Counted from the first letter of the stretch, positions 8,889 to 17,555 are shown. The stretch: DNA of 64,000 bases from Polyangium jinanense (GCF_028435365.1 NZ_JAGTJJ010000024.1:62001-126000); one strand, 5' to 3'. The notes: generated from the letters alone by a model not told the origin. Translations and numbers: made by a program.

Positions 8889-9143
8889 GTGAAGGAGCTG
8901 ATCAAGTACCTGCTCGACAATCTTTACCTCGACTTCCAGGGCGAAATCACGCTGGAGACCGTGCGGGGCTTCCTCCGAGAGGACGACGGCCGGGAAGCGC
9001 GGCAGCTGCTCGCGAAGCTCATCGAGGAGAAGGGGGTCGACGACATGCTCATCACCCTGGCCGACTGCTTGCGGGAGCACATCCGGACCGGCGTGAACGA
9101 GAGGGTCGTCCAGGAGCAGCTCTCGACCTACTCCGAGAGCTGA
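8889..9143 (+). CDS. Small acidic protein of unknown function in the cytochrome locus
   Basis: An 84-residue soluble protein, GTG 8889 with AAGGAG (8876-8881) seven bases upstream, so it is certainly translated. The sequence is helical and Leu/Glu-rich (MKELIKYLLDNLYLDFQGEI, ETVRGFLREDDGREARQLL), with no Cys pair, signal peptide or known motif. It lies 174 bases after the cytochrome gene, and its TGA overlaps the likely start of the next lipoprotein gene. I do not recognise the family. Confidence 0.75.
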   Translation: MKELIKYLLDNLYLDFQGEITLETVRGFLREDDGREARQLLAKLIEEKGVDDMLITLADCLREHIRTGVNERVVQEQLSTYSES

Positions 9144-10267
9144 TCCGCCCAAGAGGCCTTTCCTTCGCCCCGCGCGCCCTCCGCGCCGCCCTGCTCCCCC
9201 TCGCCCTGCCCCTCGTCGGTTGCGACGTAGGCAGCCCTGAGCGCGAGGCCATCGACGCCCCCCCCGTCCACCTGGTCGAAGTCGAGCTGTCCGGGCTCGA
9301 CGCCGGCGGTCAGCCGACGACGCTGACGCTGACGCCGAGCGCGCCCGCGCCCGCGGACGACAGCCGCGCGCTCTCGACGACGAGCGTGCGCGTCACGTTC
9401 GATCGGTTCCTCTTGCCCGGTGAAGCGATCCGGCAAGCGGTCTGCCTGCAGCCGAGCGCGGATCCCGTGCCGACGGCGTCGCAGTGCCGGCAGGGTGTCT
9501 TCCTGGAGCCGAGCTACGACCCGGTGCACCGGCGCGTCACGTACCGCCTGCCCGCGATGACGGCGCTCGTGCCCGACACGAAGTACTGGCTCACGGTGCT
9601 CGCGGCGACAGAGGCCTCGCCGTTCGGTGTGCGCGCGTTCGACGGCGCGCCGCTCGCGGCGAACGTCGTCCTGCAGTTCACGACGGCCGTGATGGATCCG
9701 CCCGGCGGGCCCGTGGATCCGGCGCTCGACGAGGCGGCGCGGCGCGCGGCGTCCGAGGAGCTCTTCTGCACGGCGAGCGCGTGTGTGGCGTCGTGCGCCG
9801 TGGATGATCAGCTCTGCATCGACAAGTGCCCCGTCTCGAAGAGCCTGGTCGTCGGCTGCGGCGGCTGCCACGGGCCGCTCGAGGTCGGCTTGGCGGCGAT
9901 GGGGCTCGATCTGTCGGGCGCGGAGCGGATCCCGGCGATGATCGGGCGCGTCGCGAACCAGACGCAGACGGGCGAGCAGGCCGACGAGGTGGACCTCCGG
10001 CCGCGCCGCTTCGGACGGGCGATGCCGCACGTCGACCCGGGCAACGCGGGCAACAGCTACCTGCTCTACAAGATGCTCGCGAGCCCGATCTACGCACGCA
10101 TGGACGCCGCGAAGGGGCTCGCGCCGGGCGAGATCGACAGGCTGCGCGCATCCGTCGTGGTGGGCTTGCCGATGCCCCCGTACGACCTGTACGCCGCGCC
10201 GGAGTCGAGCCTGGAGGCGCTCAGCGCGTGGATCACCACGGGCGCCGAGACGCCGGCCTGCCCCTGA
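9140..10267 (+). CDS. Lipoprotein with Ig-like region and a single c-type heme motif
   Basis: About 375 residues. A lipoprotein signal peptide (FAPRALRAALLPLALPLVGC, lipobox LVGC) needs a start near 9140, but no ATG, GTG or TTG exists in frame between the previous gene's stop and the signal peptide. CTG at 9140 overlaps that stop (CTGA) and is the best candidate. An N-terminal half of beta-sandwich type (VHLVEVELSGLDAGGQPTT, TSVRVTFDRFLLPGEAIR, YWLTVLAATEA) resembles a bacterial Ig-like domain. A Cys-rich central stretch (CTASACVASCAVDDQLCIDKC) leads into CGGCH, one possible heme site. The C-terminal half has cytochrome-like phrases such as LLYKMLAS and GEIDRLRA. It may be an outer-membrane partner of the multiheme cytochrome. 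Confidence 0.7.
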   Translation: MIRPRGLSFAPRALRAALLPLALPLVGCDVGSPEREAIDAPPVHLVEVELSGLDAGGQPTTLTLTPSAPAPADDSRALSTTSVRVTFDRFLLPGEAIRQAVCLQPSADPVPTASQCRQGVFLEPSYDPVHRRVTYRLPAMTALVPDTKYWLTVLAATEASPFGVRAFDGAPLAANVVLQFTTAVMDPPGGPVDPALDEAARRAASEELFCTASACVASCAVDDQLCIDKCPVSKSLVVGCGGCHGPLEVGLAAMGLDLSGAERIPAMIGRVANQTQTGEQADEVDLRPRRFGRAMPHVDPGNAGNSYLLYKMLASPIYARMDAAKGLAPGEIDRLRASVVVGLPMPPYDLYAAPESSLEALSAWITTGAETPACP

Positions 10268-10299
10268 AGCAGACGCCTTCGGCGTGATAGGGTCACGCC

Positions 10300-10962
10300 A
10301 TGCCTTACGAGCTTTTGCGTGGCGCGCTCACCTGCACGCTGGTCTTCGTGTCACTCGGGATCGCGGGGTGCGGCGAGGACGCGCCGGTGGGGCCGACGGG
10401 GCCGCAGCAAACCGAGGTGCTGACGCCGGACGCGACGCCGCTGCCCGGGGAGACGGAGTGCCGCGTCGTGAAGACGACGAACATCCCGGTCGCGTCGGCG
10501 GCCCACCTGGAGCTCTGCAAGGACATCTCGTACGAGACGAACCCGCCGAGCGGAGGAGACCACTGGGGTCAGTGGGCGGCGTTCAAGAAGTACACGACGC
10601 CCGTGCCGCGCGAGATGTACGTGCACGACATGGAGCACGGCGCCGTGGTGCTGTCGTATCGCTGCGACGACGCGTGTCCGGAGGTCGTGGCGGCGCTCGA
10701 GAAGGTGTTCGACGAGGCCACGGCGGATCCGCTGTGCTTGTCCCAGGGCGCGGGGCCCAAGGCTCGGCTCGTGCTCACGCCGGACAAGGACCTCGACACG
10801 CCGATCGCCGCGTCCGCGTGGGGCGCGACCTACACGGCGACGTGCATCGACACGCCGTCGCTCGCGGCGTTCGTGGCGGAGGCGTACGGCAAGGGGCCCG
10901 AGTCGCTCTGTAACGCCGGCGTCGACATCGAGGCGGCCCCGCTGACTTGCTCCGAGAACTGA
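10300..10962 (+). CDS. DUF3105 family lipoprotein
   Basis: A 220-residue product with lipoprotein signal MPYELLRGALTCTLVFVSLG and lipobox IAGC. The body shows the DUF3105 signatures YETNPPSGGDHWGQW and MYVHDMEHGAVVLSYRC, with conserved His and Glu residues that look metal- or ligand-binding; the family's function is unknown to me. Six further Cys residues suggest disulfides in the periplasm. It starts 32 bases after the heme-motif lipoprotein and is likely in the same transcript. Confidence 0.78.
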   Translation: MPYELLRGALTCTLVFVSLGIAGCGEDAPVGPTGPQQTEVLTPDATPLPGETECRVVKTTNIPVASAAHLELCKDISYETNPPSGGDHWGQWAAFKKYTTPVPREMYVHDMEHGAVVLSYRCDDACPEVVAALEKVFDEATADPLCLSQGAGPKARLVLTPDKDLDTPIAASAWGATYTATCIDTPSLAAFVAEAYGKGPESLCNAGVDIEAAPLTCSEN

Positions 10963-11073
10963 GCTTCCGCTCGCGGCCCGGCCCTCCCCTCCCCTGCCCC
11001 GGCAGCGCCTCGAACGAGCGTTCGTGCCACCAGCGTTGACACCTCGAGGCAGAGGTCGAACACTCGATTTCCG

Positions 11074-14000
11074 ATGAACGAGCACAGATCGTCATCGGAG
11101 TTGACGGAGCGAAGCTTCGAGCTTCTCGCTCCGGCCGGGAGCGGCGGCGCAGGCGAGGTGTGGCGGGCGCGCGCGCGGCGCGACGGAACGCTCGTCGCGC
11201 TGAAGGTCGCGCGTGATGCAGCGGCGCGCGAGGCGATCGCGCGGGAAGCGAGGCACGCGATCCTCGCACTCTCGCCACGTTTGCCCGAGCTCGTCGACGT
11301 CGGGTGGTTCGTGCGGGATGGCGACGTCGCGCGCGCGATCGAGGCAGGCGACGATCGCGAAGGCGAGCGGTTCGCGTTCGTGGCGCTGCGCTGGGTCGAA
11401 GGCGCGACGCTAAGGGAGCGGGCGCGCGAGGCCGGCGTGGATCGAACGACGCTCGCGCTCGCGGTGGCGCGTGACGCGGGCGAGGCACTCTCGGATCTGC
11501 ACGAGGTCGGACTCGCGCACGGCGACATCAAGCCGGAGAACGTGCTGCTCGGCTGGGGCGGGCGTGCACACGTGATCGATCTCGGGCTCGCGTGTCCGGT
11601 GTACACGGCGCGGATCGAGGGTGGAACGCCGCGGTATCTGGCGCGTGGAGATGCGGATCTTGGGGACGCGCGCGCGCGCGATCTCGTGGCGTTCGGCGCG
11701 CTGCTCGCGGAGCTCGTGGACGATGCGGTGGCAGCGTCGGAGCATCCGATCGAAGCGGCACGCGCGGCGCGCCTGCCCGAGCCGATCGCGCTGCTCTGCG
11801 CGGCGTTGCTCTCGCCGAGCCCGGGCGCGCGTCCGCCGGCTTCGTGGGTCGCGGAGACGGCGCGGGCGGCGCTCGCGGCGCGGGATGCAGGTTCGGGTCG
11901 CGAGCGGGAAGAGCGCGGCGAGCGCGATGCGCGGCGCGTGCGTGCGGCGTATCTGTCGGCGCGACGCGACGAGCTCGCGACGCGATCTTCCGCAGGCACA
12001 GGGACGGCGCCGTGGCTCGGCGATGCGCTGGCGTGGGCGCGCCGCGCGCGATCGTTCGTCGACGAGGAGACTTCGCTCACGCAGGACGCGGGCGCGGCTG
12101 AGATCGGTCCGCTCGGTCCGGAAGGGATCGCGCGGTGGATGACGTCGCTCGTCGGGAGCCCGGCGGCGGCGTGGCCGACGGGGCCGCTCGGGAAGATCGG
12201 AGAAGCGTCGCTCGCGGCAGCGCTCGTGGATCTCGCGCGAAAGCTGCCGCCCGCGGCATGGACCTTCGCGGACGTGGAAGGCGCCGCGCTCGGACGAACG
12301 CCCACGACGACGACACCCGAGCGTCCGACGTCGGCGCCGTTCGACATCGAGGAGGTGGCGCGGCTGTCGATCGCGATCGCCGCCGTGCCGCCGGATCCGA
12401 TGGCGATCGAGCGCGTGGAGCGAGGGGAGAACGTGCCCGCATCGCTGCTCGTGGCAGCCGCGGATGCGCTGCGTCTGTCGGGCGAGCTCGGGCGCGCGAG
12501 GAGCCTCGCGCTGCGAGCGCGGGAGCGTCGCGCAAAGGGGGCGGATGCGCTCGCGGCGGAGATATTGCGGCGGGCAGGCGAGCTCGGTGCGGCGCGGGAG
12601 ATCGCGGCGGAGGCGGATCGACGCGGCGAGGATCCGGACGGGAAAGCGCGCGCGATCCTGGCGCGGATCGCGTTCGACGAGCGGCGCTACGAGGAGGCCG
12701 ATGCGCTCGTGCAGGGCGCGACGAGCGTGCCCGCGTACGAGGTCGCGGCGCTCGTCGCGGCGACGAAGGGGGATACGGAGCGAGCGCTCGCCGCGATCAC
12801 GCGCGGCGAGGCGATCGCACGTCGCGCCGAGGAGCACGCGCGGATCGCGGCGCTGCGGGGATACGTGGAGCATGGAGGCGATCCGGCGCGCACACGGAGC
12901 GCGTTCGCCGCGGCGGTCGAGCATGCGACACGGGCTGGCGCCGTGGTCGAGGAGGCGACGTACCGAACGGGCGAGGCGGCGGCCGCGGTGGATCTCGGCG
13001 ATCTCGGCGGCGCGATCGCCACGGCGCGGCGCGCGGCCCTGCTCTGGGAGCACCTCGGCCGGCCGGCGCTCGCGGCCCGCGCGCTCCTCGCACGCGCGGC
13101 GGCACATGCAACGGCGGGCGTCGCGCACGAGGCAGAACGTGTCGCGCGGGAAGCGATCGCGCGGGCACGGGAAGGCCGTGACACGCGGGCAGAGGCGTAT
13201 GCGCTCTGGGCCATCGCGGACGTGTCGACGCGTGGCGCCGCCGAGGGACGACGCGCCGCCGAGCAAGCTCGAGCGCTGCTCGCGGATGCGAGCGGAGACG
13301 ACAAGTTACGCGCCTCCGCGCGCATGTTGCGTCACGCGGACGCGGCGATCGATCTGGAGACGTGCCTCGAGCTCGATCGTCTCGCGGACACGCCGAGCCT
13401 CACCGCGGGCGCGCGGCTCGACTGGTGGCGCGCGCGCGCCGAGGTGCTGCTCGTGGCCTCGGGCGAGCTCGAAACGCGCACCGCGGAGCACGTGCTCGGC
13501 GCGATCGTCGCGCTCTCGGATGCGCGCGCGCCCGTGTCGGCACGAGGCCCCTCGATCGCGGCTGGGTATGCACTCGCGGCGCGGCTCGGTCGGGGCGACG
13601 TCGCCGTCCGGCTCCTCTCGTCCCTCGGCGACGTCGCGCGTGATCTGCTCTCGCGTGCCTCTCCCGAGCTCGCGCCCTCGATCCGCGCGCTCCCGTGGAT
13701 CGCGCAGGCCGCGGCCGCGCCGCAGGAAGGCATGCGCGCGGAGCAGGCGCGGGAGCTCGAACAGCTCATCGTCTCGCTGAGTGATCGCGAGCGGCTCCGC
13801 TCGCTGCTCGATCGTGTGGTCGACGCGCTCGTGCTCTGGACGGGCGTCGAGCGGGGCTTGCTCCTCCTGCGCGCGCCGGACGGCCGCCTCGTCGCGCGCG
13901 CGGCGCGTAACCTCGCGCGGGCCGATCTCCGCGACGAGCAGCTCTCGCTCTCGCAGACCCTCGCGCGGCGCGCGCTCGCGGCGCTGGAGCCCGTCGTCGC

Positions 14001-15285
14001 CGTGGACGCGGCCGGCGAGTTGCCTGCGGTGCACGTCAGCGTGCATGCCCTGAAGCTGCGGAGCGTGCTCGTCGTGCCGCTCGTCGCGCGCGGCGAGGCG
14101 CTCGGCGTGGTCTACCTCGATGATCGCGTGCGGCGCGGCGCGTTCGGTCCGCGCGAGCTCGCGTGGACCCGCACGGTCGCGACGATCGCGGCGCTGGCGA
14201 TCGCGGACGCGCGGGATCAAGCGCTCCTGCGGCGAGCCGCGCGCAAGGCGAAACGGGCGAGCGCGGCGCTCGAGGAGACGCTGGCGAAGCGAGAGGCCGC
14301 GCTCGACGTGGCCGAACGCGAGCTCAACCGGACCCGAGGCACACGCGAGACCCGCTTCGAGTACGACTCCATCGTCGGCGACAGCGAGCCCGTCCGCGCG
14401 ATGTTGCGGCTCGTGGATCGTGTCACGACCGCCGACGTTCCCGTCCTCATCCATGGCGAATCGGGCAGCGGCAAGGAGCTCGTCGCGCGCGCGATCCACG
14501 ACAACGGCCCCCGCGCGGGGCGCCCGTTCGTGGGCGAGAACTGCGGCGCGATCCCGGAAGGCCTCCTCGAATCGACGCTCTTCGGCCACGTGCGTGGCGC
14601 GTTCACCGGCGCCGACAGACCCCGCTCCGGCCTCTTCGAAGCGGCCGATCGCGGCACGCTCTTCCTCGACGAGATCGGCGAGATGAGCCTCGGCATGCAG
14701 GCCAAGCTCCTGCGTGTCCTTCAGGACGGCATGGTCCGACCGCTCGGCACCGAACGCGCGCGCAAGGTCGACGTGCGTATCGTCGCCGCGACCCACCGCG
14801 ACCTCGACGCCATGGTCCGTGCGCGCACGTTCCGCGAGGATCTCTACTACCGCCTCAACATCATCACGATCCGGATCCCGCCGCTCCGCGAGCGCGCGAG
14901 CGACGTCCCGCTCCTCGTGAAGCACATGCTCGCGAAGTACGACCGCTCCGAGGTGCGCGTCACGCGCGCGGCGATGGATCGGCTCATGGCGTTCCCCTGG
15001 CCCGGCAACATCCGCCAGCTCGAAAACGAGGTCCGCCGCGCGCTCTTGCTCTGCGACGGCATCATCGAGCGCGAGCACCTCTCGCCCGACATCGCGAACG
15101 TCGCCCCGCCCGTCCCCGTGGATCTCGGCTTGCGCGTGCGCCCGCGTGTCGACGCCCTCGAAGCGCAGCTCGTGCGCGAGGCGCTCGAACGCACGAAAGG
15201 CAACCAGACCCAGGCCGCGAAGCTCCTCGGCCTCTCGCGCTTCGGCCTGCAGAAGATGATGAAGCGGCTCTCGGTCTCGTTTTGA
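11074..15285 (+). CDS. Ser/Thr kinase - TPR-like - GAF - sigma-54 activator fusion regulator
   Basis: A 1403-residue single-chain regulator. Residues about 15-280 are a eukaryotic-type kinase: glycine loop GSGGAG (22-27), Lys44 in ALKVAR, catalytic loop HGDIKPEN (149-156; Gly replaces the usual Arg of HRD) and DLG (169-171). A long Ala/Arg-rich helical middle (about 300-880) looks like degenerate TPRs. About 892-1047 is a GAF sensor. From about 1097 comes the sigma-54 AAA+ domain with GESGSGKE (Walker A), GAFTGA (about 1175), FLDEIGE and an arginine-finger region. A Fis-type HTH closes the protein (RTKGNQTQAAKLLGLSRFGL). The intact GAFTGA loop implies a working transcription activator. No Shine-Dalgarno is obvious; a TTGACA at 11036-11041 lies just upstream. 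Kinase/sigma-54 activator fusions are a known myxobacterial theme; target unknown. Confidence 0.93.
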   Translation: MNEHRSSSELTERSFELLAPAGSGGAGEVWRARARRDGTLVALKVARDAAAREAIAREARHAILALSPRLPELVDVGWFVRDGDVARAIEAGDDREGERFAFVALRWVEGATLRERAREAGVDRTTLALAVARDAGEALSDLHEVGLAHGDIKPENVLLGWGGRAHVIDLGLACPVYTARIEGGTPRYLARGDADLGDARARDLVAFGALLAELVDDAVAASEHPIEAARAARLPEPIALLCAALLSPSPGARPPASWVAETARAALAARDAGSGREREERGERDARRVRAAYLSARRDELATRSSAGTGTAPWLGDALAWARRARSFVDEETSLTQDAGAAEIGPLGPEGIARWMTSLVGSPAAAWPTGPLGKIGEASLAAALVDLARKLPPAAWTFADVEGAALGRTPTTTTPERPTSAPFDIEEVARLSIAIAAVPPDPMAIERVERGENVPASLLVAAADALRLSGELGRARSLALRARERRAKGADALAAEILRRAGELGAAREIAAEADRRGEDPDGKARAILARIAFDERRYEEADALVQGATSVPAYEVAALVAATKGDTERALAAITRGEAIARRAEEHARIAALRGYVEHGGDPARTRSAFAAAVEHATRAGAVVEEATYRTGEAAAAVDLGDLGGAIATARRAALLWEHLGRPALAARALLARAAAHATAGVAHEAERVAREAIARAREGRDTRAEAYALWAIADVSTRGAAEGRRAAEQARALLADASGDDKLRASARMLRHADAAIDLETCLELDRLADTPSLTAGARLDWWRARAEVLLVASGELETRTAEHVLGAIVALSDARAPVSARGPSIAAGYALAARLGRGDVAVRLLSSLGDVARDLLSRASPELAPSIRALPWIAQAAAAPQEGMRAEQARELEQLIVSLSDRERLRSLLDRVVDALVLWTGVERGLLLLRAPDGRLVARAARNLARADLRDEQLSLSQTLARRALAALEPVVAVDAAGELPAVHVSVHALKLRSVLVVPLVARGEALGVVYLDDRVRRGAFGPRELAWTRTVATIAALAIADARDQALLRRAARKAKRASAALEETLAKREAALDVAERELNRTRGTRETRFEYDSIVGDSEPVRAMLRLVDRVTTADVPVLIHGESGSGKELVARAIHDNGPRAGRPFVGENCGAIPEGLLESTLFGHVRGAFTGADRPRSGLFEAADRGTLFLDEIGEMSLGMQAKLLRVLQDGMVRPLGTERARKVDVRIVAATHRDLDAMVRARTFREDLYYRLNIITIRIPPLRERASDVPLLVKHMLAKYDRSEVRVTRAAMDRLMAFPWPGNIRQLENEVRRALLLCDGIIEREHLSPDIANVAPPVPVDLGLRVRPRVDALEAQLVREALERTKGNQTQAAKLLGLSRFGLQKMMKRLSVSF

Positions 15286-15286
15286 T

Positions 15287-15395
15287 CAGAGCAGCGACCT
15301 GATCGTTGCTCTGCGAGATCGCGCAGCGAGCTCGCCTCGGGGGCTGAATCGGCCGGGCTTTGCCCGGTCGAGAGGGGGACGCGAGGCGTCCCCCT
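15287..15395. repeat. Three consecutive hairpins between convergent genes
   Basis: Stem 1 is 15287-15297 with 15303-15313 (11 pairs, one G-T type mismatch, 5-base loop), starting one base after the kinase-regulator stop. Stem 2 is CCGGGC/GCCCGG (15353-15367, loop TTT). Stem 3 is AGGGGGACGC/GCGTCCCCCT (15373-15395, loop GAG). The layout of stems 2 and 3 is like part of the four-hairpin element at 26418 and 52187, but the sequence has diverged. Likely a bidirectional 3' end structure for the genes on both sides. Confidence 0.5.
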
Positions 15396-15408
15396 TGGGA
15401 CGAGCGCT

Positions 15409-16134
15409 TCACTTCAAGAGGAGCCGCGCGTCCCGCACGATCCCCGTGATCCCCGCCTCGTCCGCATCGTAAAAGCCGCGGATCTTGCCTTCACCGTCGA
15501 CGAGCACGAGGCGCTCGCCGTGGAAGATCTCGAGGATGCCCTCGCTCGTCTCCTTCTTGCCCATCGCGATCTTGAAGCCGCGCAGCACCACGGTCTCCAC
15601 CTCGCCGAGCGGACCCGTGAGAAACGTCCAGCGCGCGTCGTCGGCGCCGTACTTGCGACCGTAGGCGGCGAGCACCTCGGGCGTGTCGTTCTCCGGATCG
15701 ACCGTGAACGTCACGAGGTGGAGCTTGTCGCCGAGATCCTCCGTGCGCTTCTGCACCTCGACCATGCGCTTCGTGAGGCGTGGACACACGCTCGGGCAAC
15801 TCGTGAACACGAAGTCCGCGATGTACGGCTTGCCCCGCAGATCGGCCGCTCCGAAGGGTTTTCCGTGGTGATCGGTGAGCGTGTACGCGGGCAGCTCGAG
15901 CACTGGCTTCGGTGCCGACGGGCGCGGCGTGATCACGATCCGCGTGATCAGCACCAGGACGAACACGATCCCGAAGACGAGCCACGGAAACCGCTTCGCG
16001 CGCGCGGGCGTGGGCGACGCCGCAGGTCGCGTGTCTTGCGGGGGTGCGGCCCCCGCGTCCGTTCCGCCCTCGCCTCTGGCCTCCACGCGCGACGTCACGA
16101 CGTGCGGTGTAGGCGGCGCTCCGCGCACGGTCAA
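15409..16134 (-). CDS. SCO1/SenC family copper protein for cytochrome oxidase assembly
   Basis: About 241 residues, membrane-anchored near residues 50-69 (PWLVFGIVFVLVLITRIVI) with a thioredoxin-fold domain outside. The copper motif CPSVCP (Cys113, Cys117) and a downstream His in FHGERLVLVD are present, so copper binding is likely intact. SCO proteins deliver copper to the CuA site of cytochrome c oxidase. TTG 16134 overlaps the stop of the DUF420 gene (TTGA); GTG 16128 is an alternative. Last gene of a minus-strand oxidase-assembly group. Confidence 0.92.
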   Translation of the reverse strand: MTVRGAPPTPHVVTSRVEARGEGGTDAGAAPPQDTRPAASPTPARAKRFPWLVFGIVFVLVLITRIVITPRPSAPKPVLELPAYTLTDHHGKPFGAADLRGKPYIADFVFTSCPSVCPRLTKRMVEVQKRTEDLGDKLHLVTFTVDPENDTPEVLAAYGRKYGADDARWTFLTGPLGEVETVVLRGFKIAMGKKETSEGILEIFHGERLVLVDGEGKIRGFYDADEAGITGIVRDARLLLK

Positions 16135-16589
16135 GGCGCGTGGGCCGCGGGCGCGAGCATCGGCGCGAGGTGGTAGAGCATGAGATACACGATGATCCCC
16201 GTGACCGAGACGTACGCCCAGATCGGGAACGTGATCTTCGCGAGCTTGCGGTGCGCCTCGAAGCGCCCTTGCCGGCCGAGCCGGAGCGTCACGATCACGA
16301 GCGGCAGCGCCGCCATCGCGAGCAGCGTGTGGGTCGAGAGGATCACGAGGTAGATCGTGCGGACGACCCCGACATCGGGGAACCGATGCGTCCCCGTGAG
16401 CGCGAAGCGCGCCACGTAGCTCACGAGGAAGACGCCCGACGCGATGAACGCGCCCTGCATTCTCCGCCGGTGCGCCTCGATGTTTCGCTGCTTGATCGCG
16501 ATGAAGCCGGCGAAGAGCAGCGTCGCGCTGGTCGCGTTGAGTAGCGCGTTCAGCGGCGCGAGGAGACGACCGATGCTTTCAGCGCTCAT
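16131..16589 (-). CDS. DUF420 family membrane protein
   Basis: 152 residues with four hydrophobic segments, and His-containing turns RNIEAHRRRMQGAFIASG and RFEAHRKLAKITFPIWAYVS. These spacings and the final YVSVTGIIVYLMLYHL are characteristic of DUF420, a small membrane protein family usually encoded with SCO, CtaB and cytochrome oxidase subunits (CtaM-like proteins in Gram-positives are needed for oxidase maturation). It lies between ctaB (9 bases upstream) and the SCO gene, consistent with oxidase assembly. Confidence 0.88.
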   Translation of the reverse strand: MSAESIGRLLAPLNALLNATSATLLFAGFIAIKQRNIEAHRRRMQGAFIASGVFLVSYVARFALTGTHRFPDVGVVRTIYLVILSTHTLLAMAALPLVIVTLRLGRQGRFEAHRKLAKITFPIWAYVSVTGIIVYLMLYHLAPMLAPAAHAP

Positions 16590-16598
16590 CGGGGGTGC

Positions 16599-17555
16599 TC
16601 ACGCGCCGACGAGCAGCGCGGCTTGCAGCAGCATCAGGTACACGATGGAGATCGCGAAGAGCCTGCGCGCCCATCGTGTCCCGAGCACCGTCGGGCGTAG
16701 CCCCCACGCGCCGAAGCCGAGGAAGCCGAGGCCGAGCAGCGCGGCCGAGGCGAGATACACGGGTCCGGCGACGCCCATCGGGACGAGCAGGAGCGAGACC
16801 AGCACGAGCGCGAGGAGATACCCGACGATGTGGTTGCGCGTGTGGCGATCCCCGCGCTCGATCGGCATCACCTTGAGACCAGCGCGCTGGTAGTCGCGGC
16901 TGCGGAACATCGAGATCGCCAGGAAATGCGGTACTTGCCACAGGAACAGGATGCCGAAGAGCGCCGCGCCGGGGCCGTCGATGCGATCGGTCACCGTCGT
17001 CCAGCCGAGCAGCGGCGGGATCGCCCCGGGCACCGAACCGATGAGCAGCGAAAGCGTCGTCTTTCGCTTCAGCGGCGTGTAGATGAGCACGTACGAGAAC
17101 AACGCGAACGCCCCGAGCAGCGTCGTCGTCATGTTCACCGCGAGACCGAACAAGACGAGCGAGAGCGCCGAGATCGCGAGGCCGAACCAGAGCGCGAGCT
17201 TCGGCGAGATCCGGCCCGCGGGCAGCGGTCGGTTCTTCGTCCGGGCCATGAACCCGTCCGTGTCGCGCTCCAGGTACATGTTCAGCGTGTTCGCGCCGCC
17301 GACGACGAGAATCGTCGCGAGCAGCGAGAGCATGACAACACCCGGAGACACCCCGGCGAGCCCTTGCTCGCGCGCGTACCGGTTCGCGACCCAGGCCCCG
17401 CCCAGCATCGTCGCGACCACGATGACCGTGACGCGAGGCTTGGTCAGCGCGACGAGATCGCGCGCCACAGCCCCGAACGAACGCTCGTGTTGCTCGTACC
17501 CCGAATCACGGCGGTTCACGTGCACGTCGCCGAGCGGCTCCGCGGGGATCGTCAT
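16599..17555 (-). CDS. ctaB: Heme O synthase (protoheme IX farnesyltransferase)
   Basis: 318 residues, UbiA-superfamily prenyltransferase that attaches a farnesyl group to heme B to give heme O, the first step toward heme A for aa3-type oxidases. The allylic-diphosphate motif spans about residues 89-112: NTLNMYLERDTDGFMARTKN, with its Asn/Asp residues intact. Multiple membrane helices follow, and TKPRVTVIVV near residue 38 is the family entry motif. It is upstream of DUF420 and SCO in the same direction. No coxB/coxA genes are in the window, so this is a detached assembly group. Confidence 0.95.
   Translation of the reverse strand: MTIPAEPLGDVHVNRRDSGYEQHERSFGAVARDLVALTKPRVTVIVVATMLGGAWVANRYAREQGLAGVSPGVVMLSLLATILVVGGANTLNMYLERDTDGFMARTKNRPLPAGRISPKLALWFGLAISALSLVLFGLAVNMTTTLLGAFALFSYVLIYTPLKRKTTLSLLIGSVPGAIPPLLGWTTVTDRIDGPGAALFGILFLWQVPHFLAISMFRSRDYQRAGLKVMPIERGDRHTRNHIVGYLLALVLVSLLLVPMGVAGPVYLASAALLGLGFLGFGAWGLRPTVLGTRWARRLFAISIVYLMLLQAALLVGA

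Noticed and set aside
8561..9139. Extension of the lipoprotein frame (9140) upstream to 8561
   Set aside because: It would overlap the 13-heme cytochrome and the 84-residue gene and put 190 residues ahead of a good lipoprotein signal.
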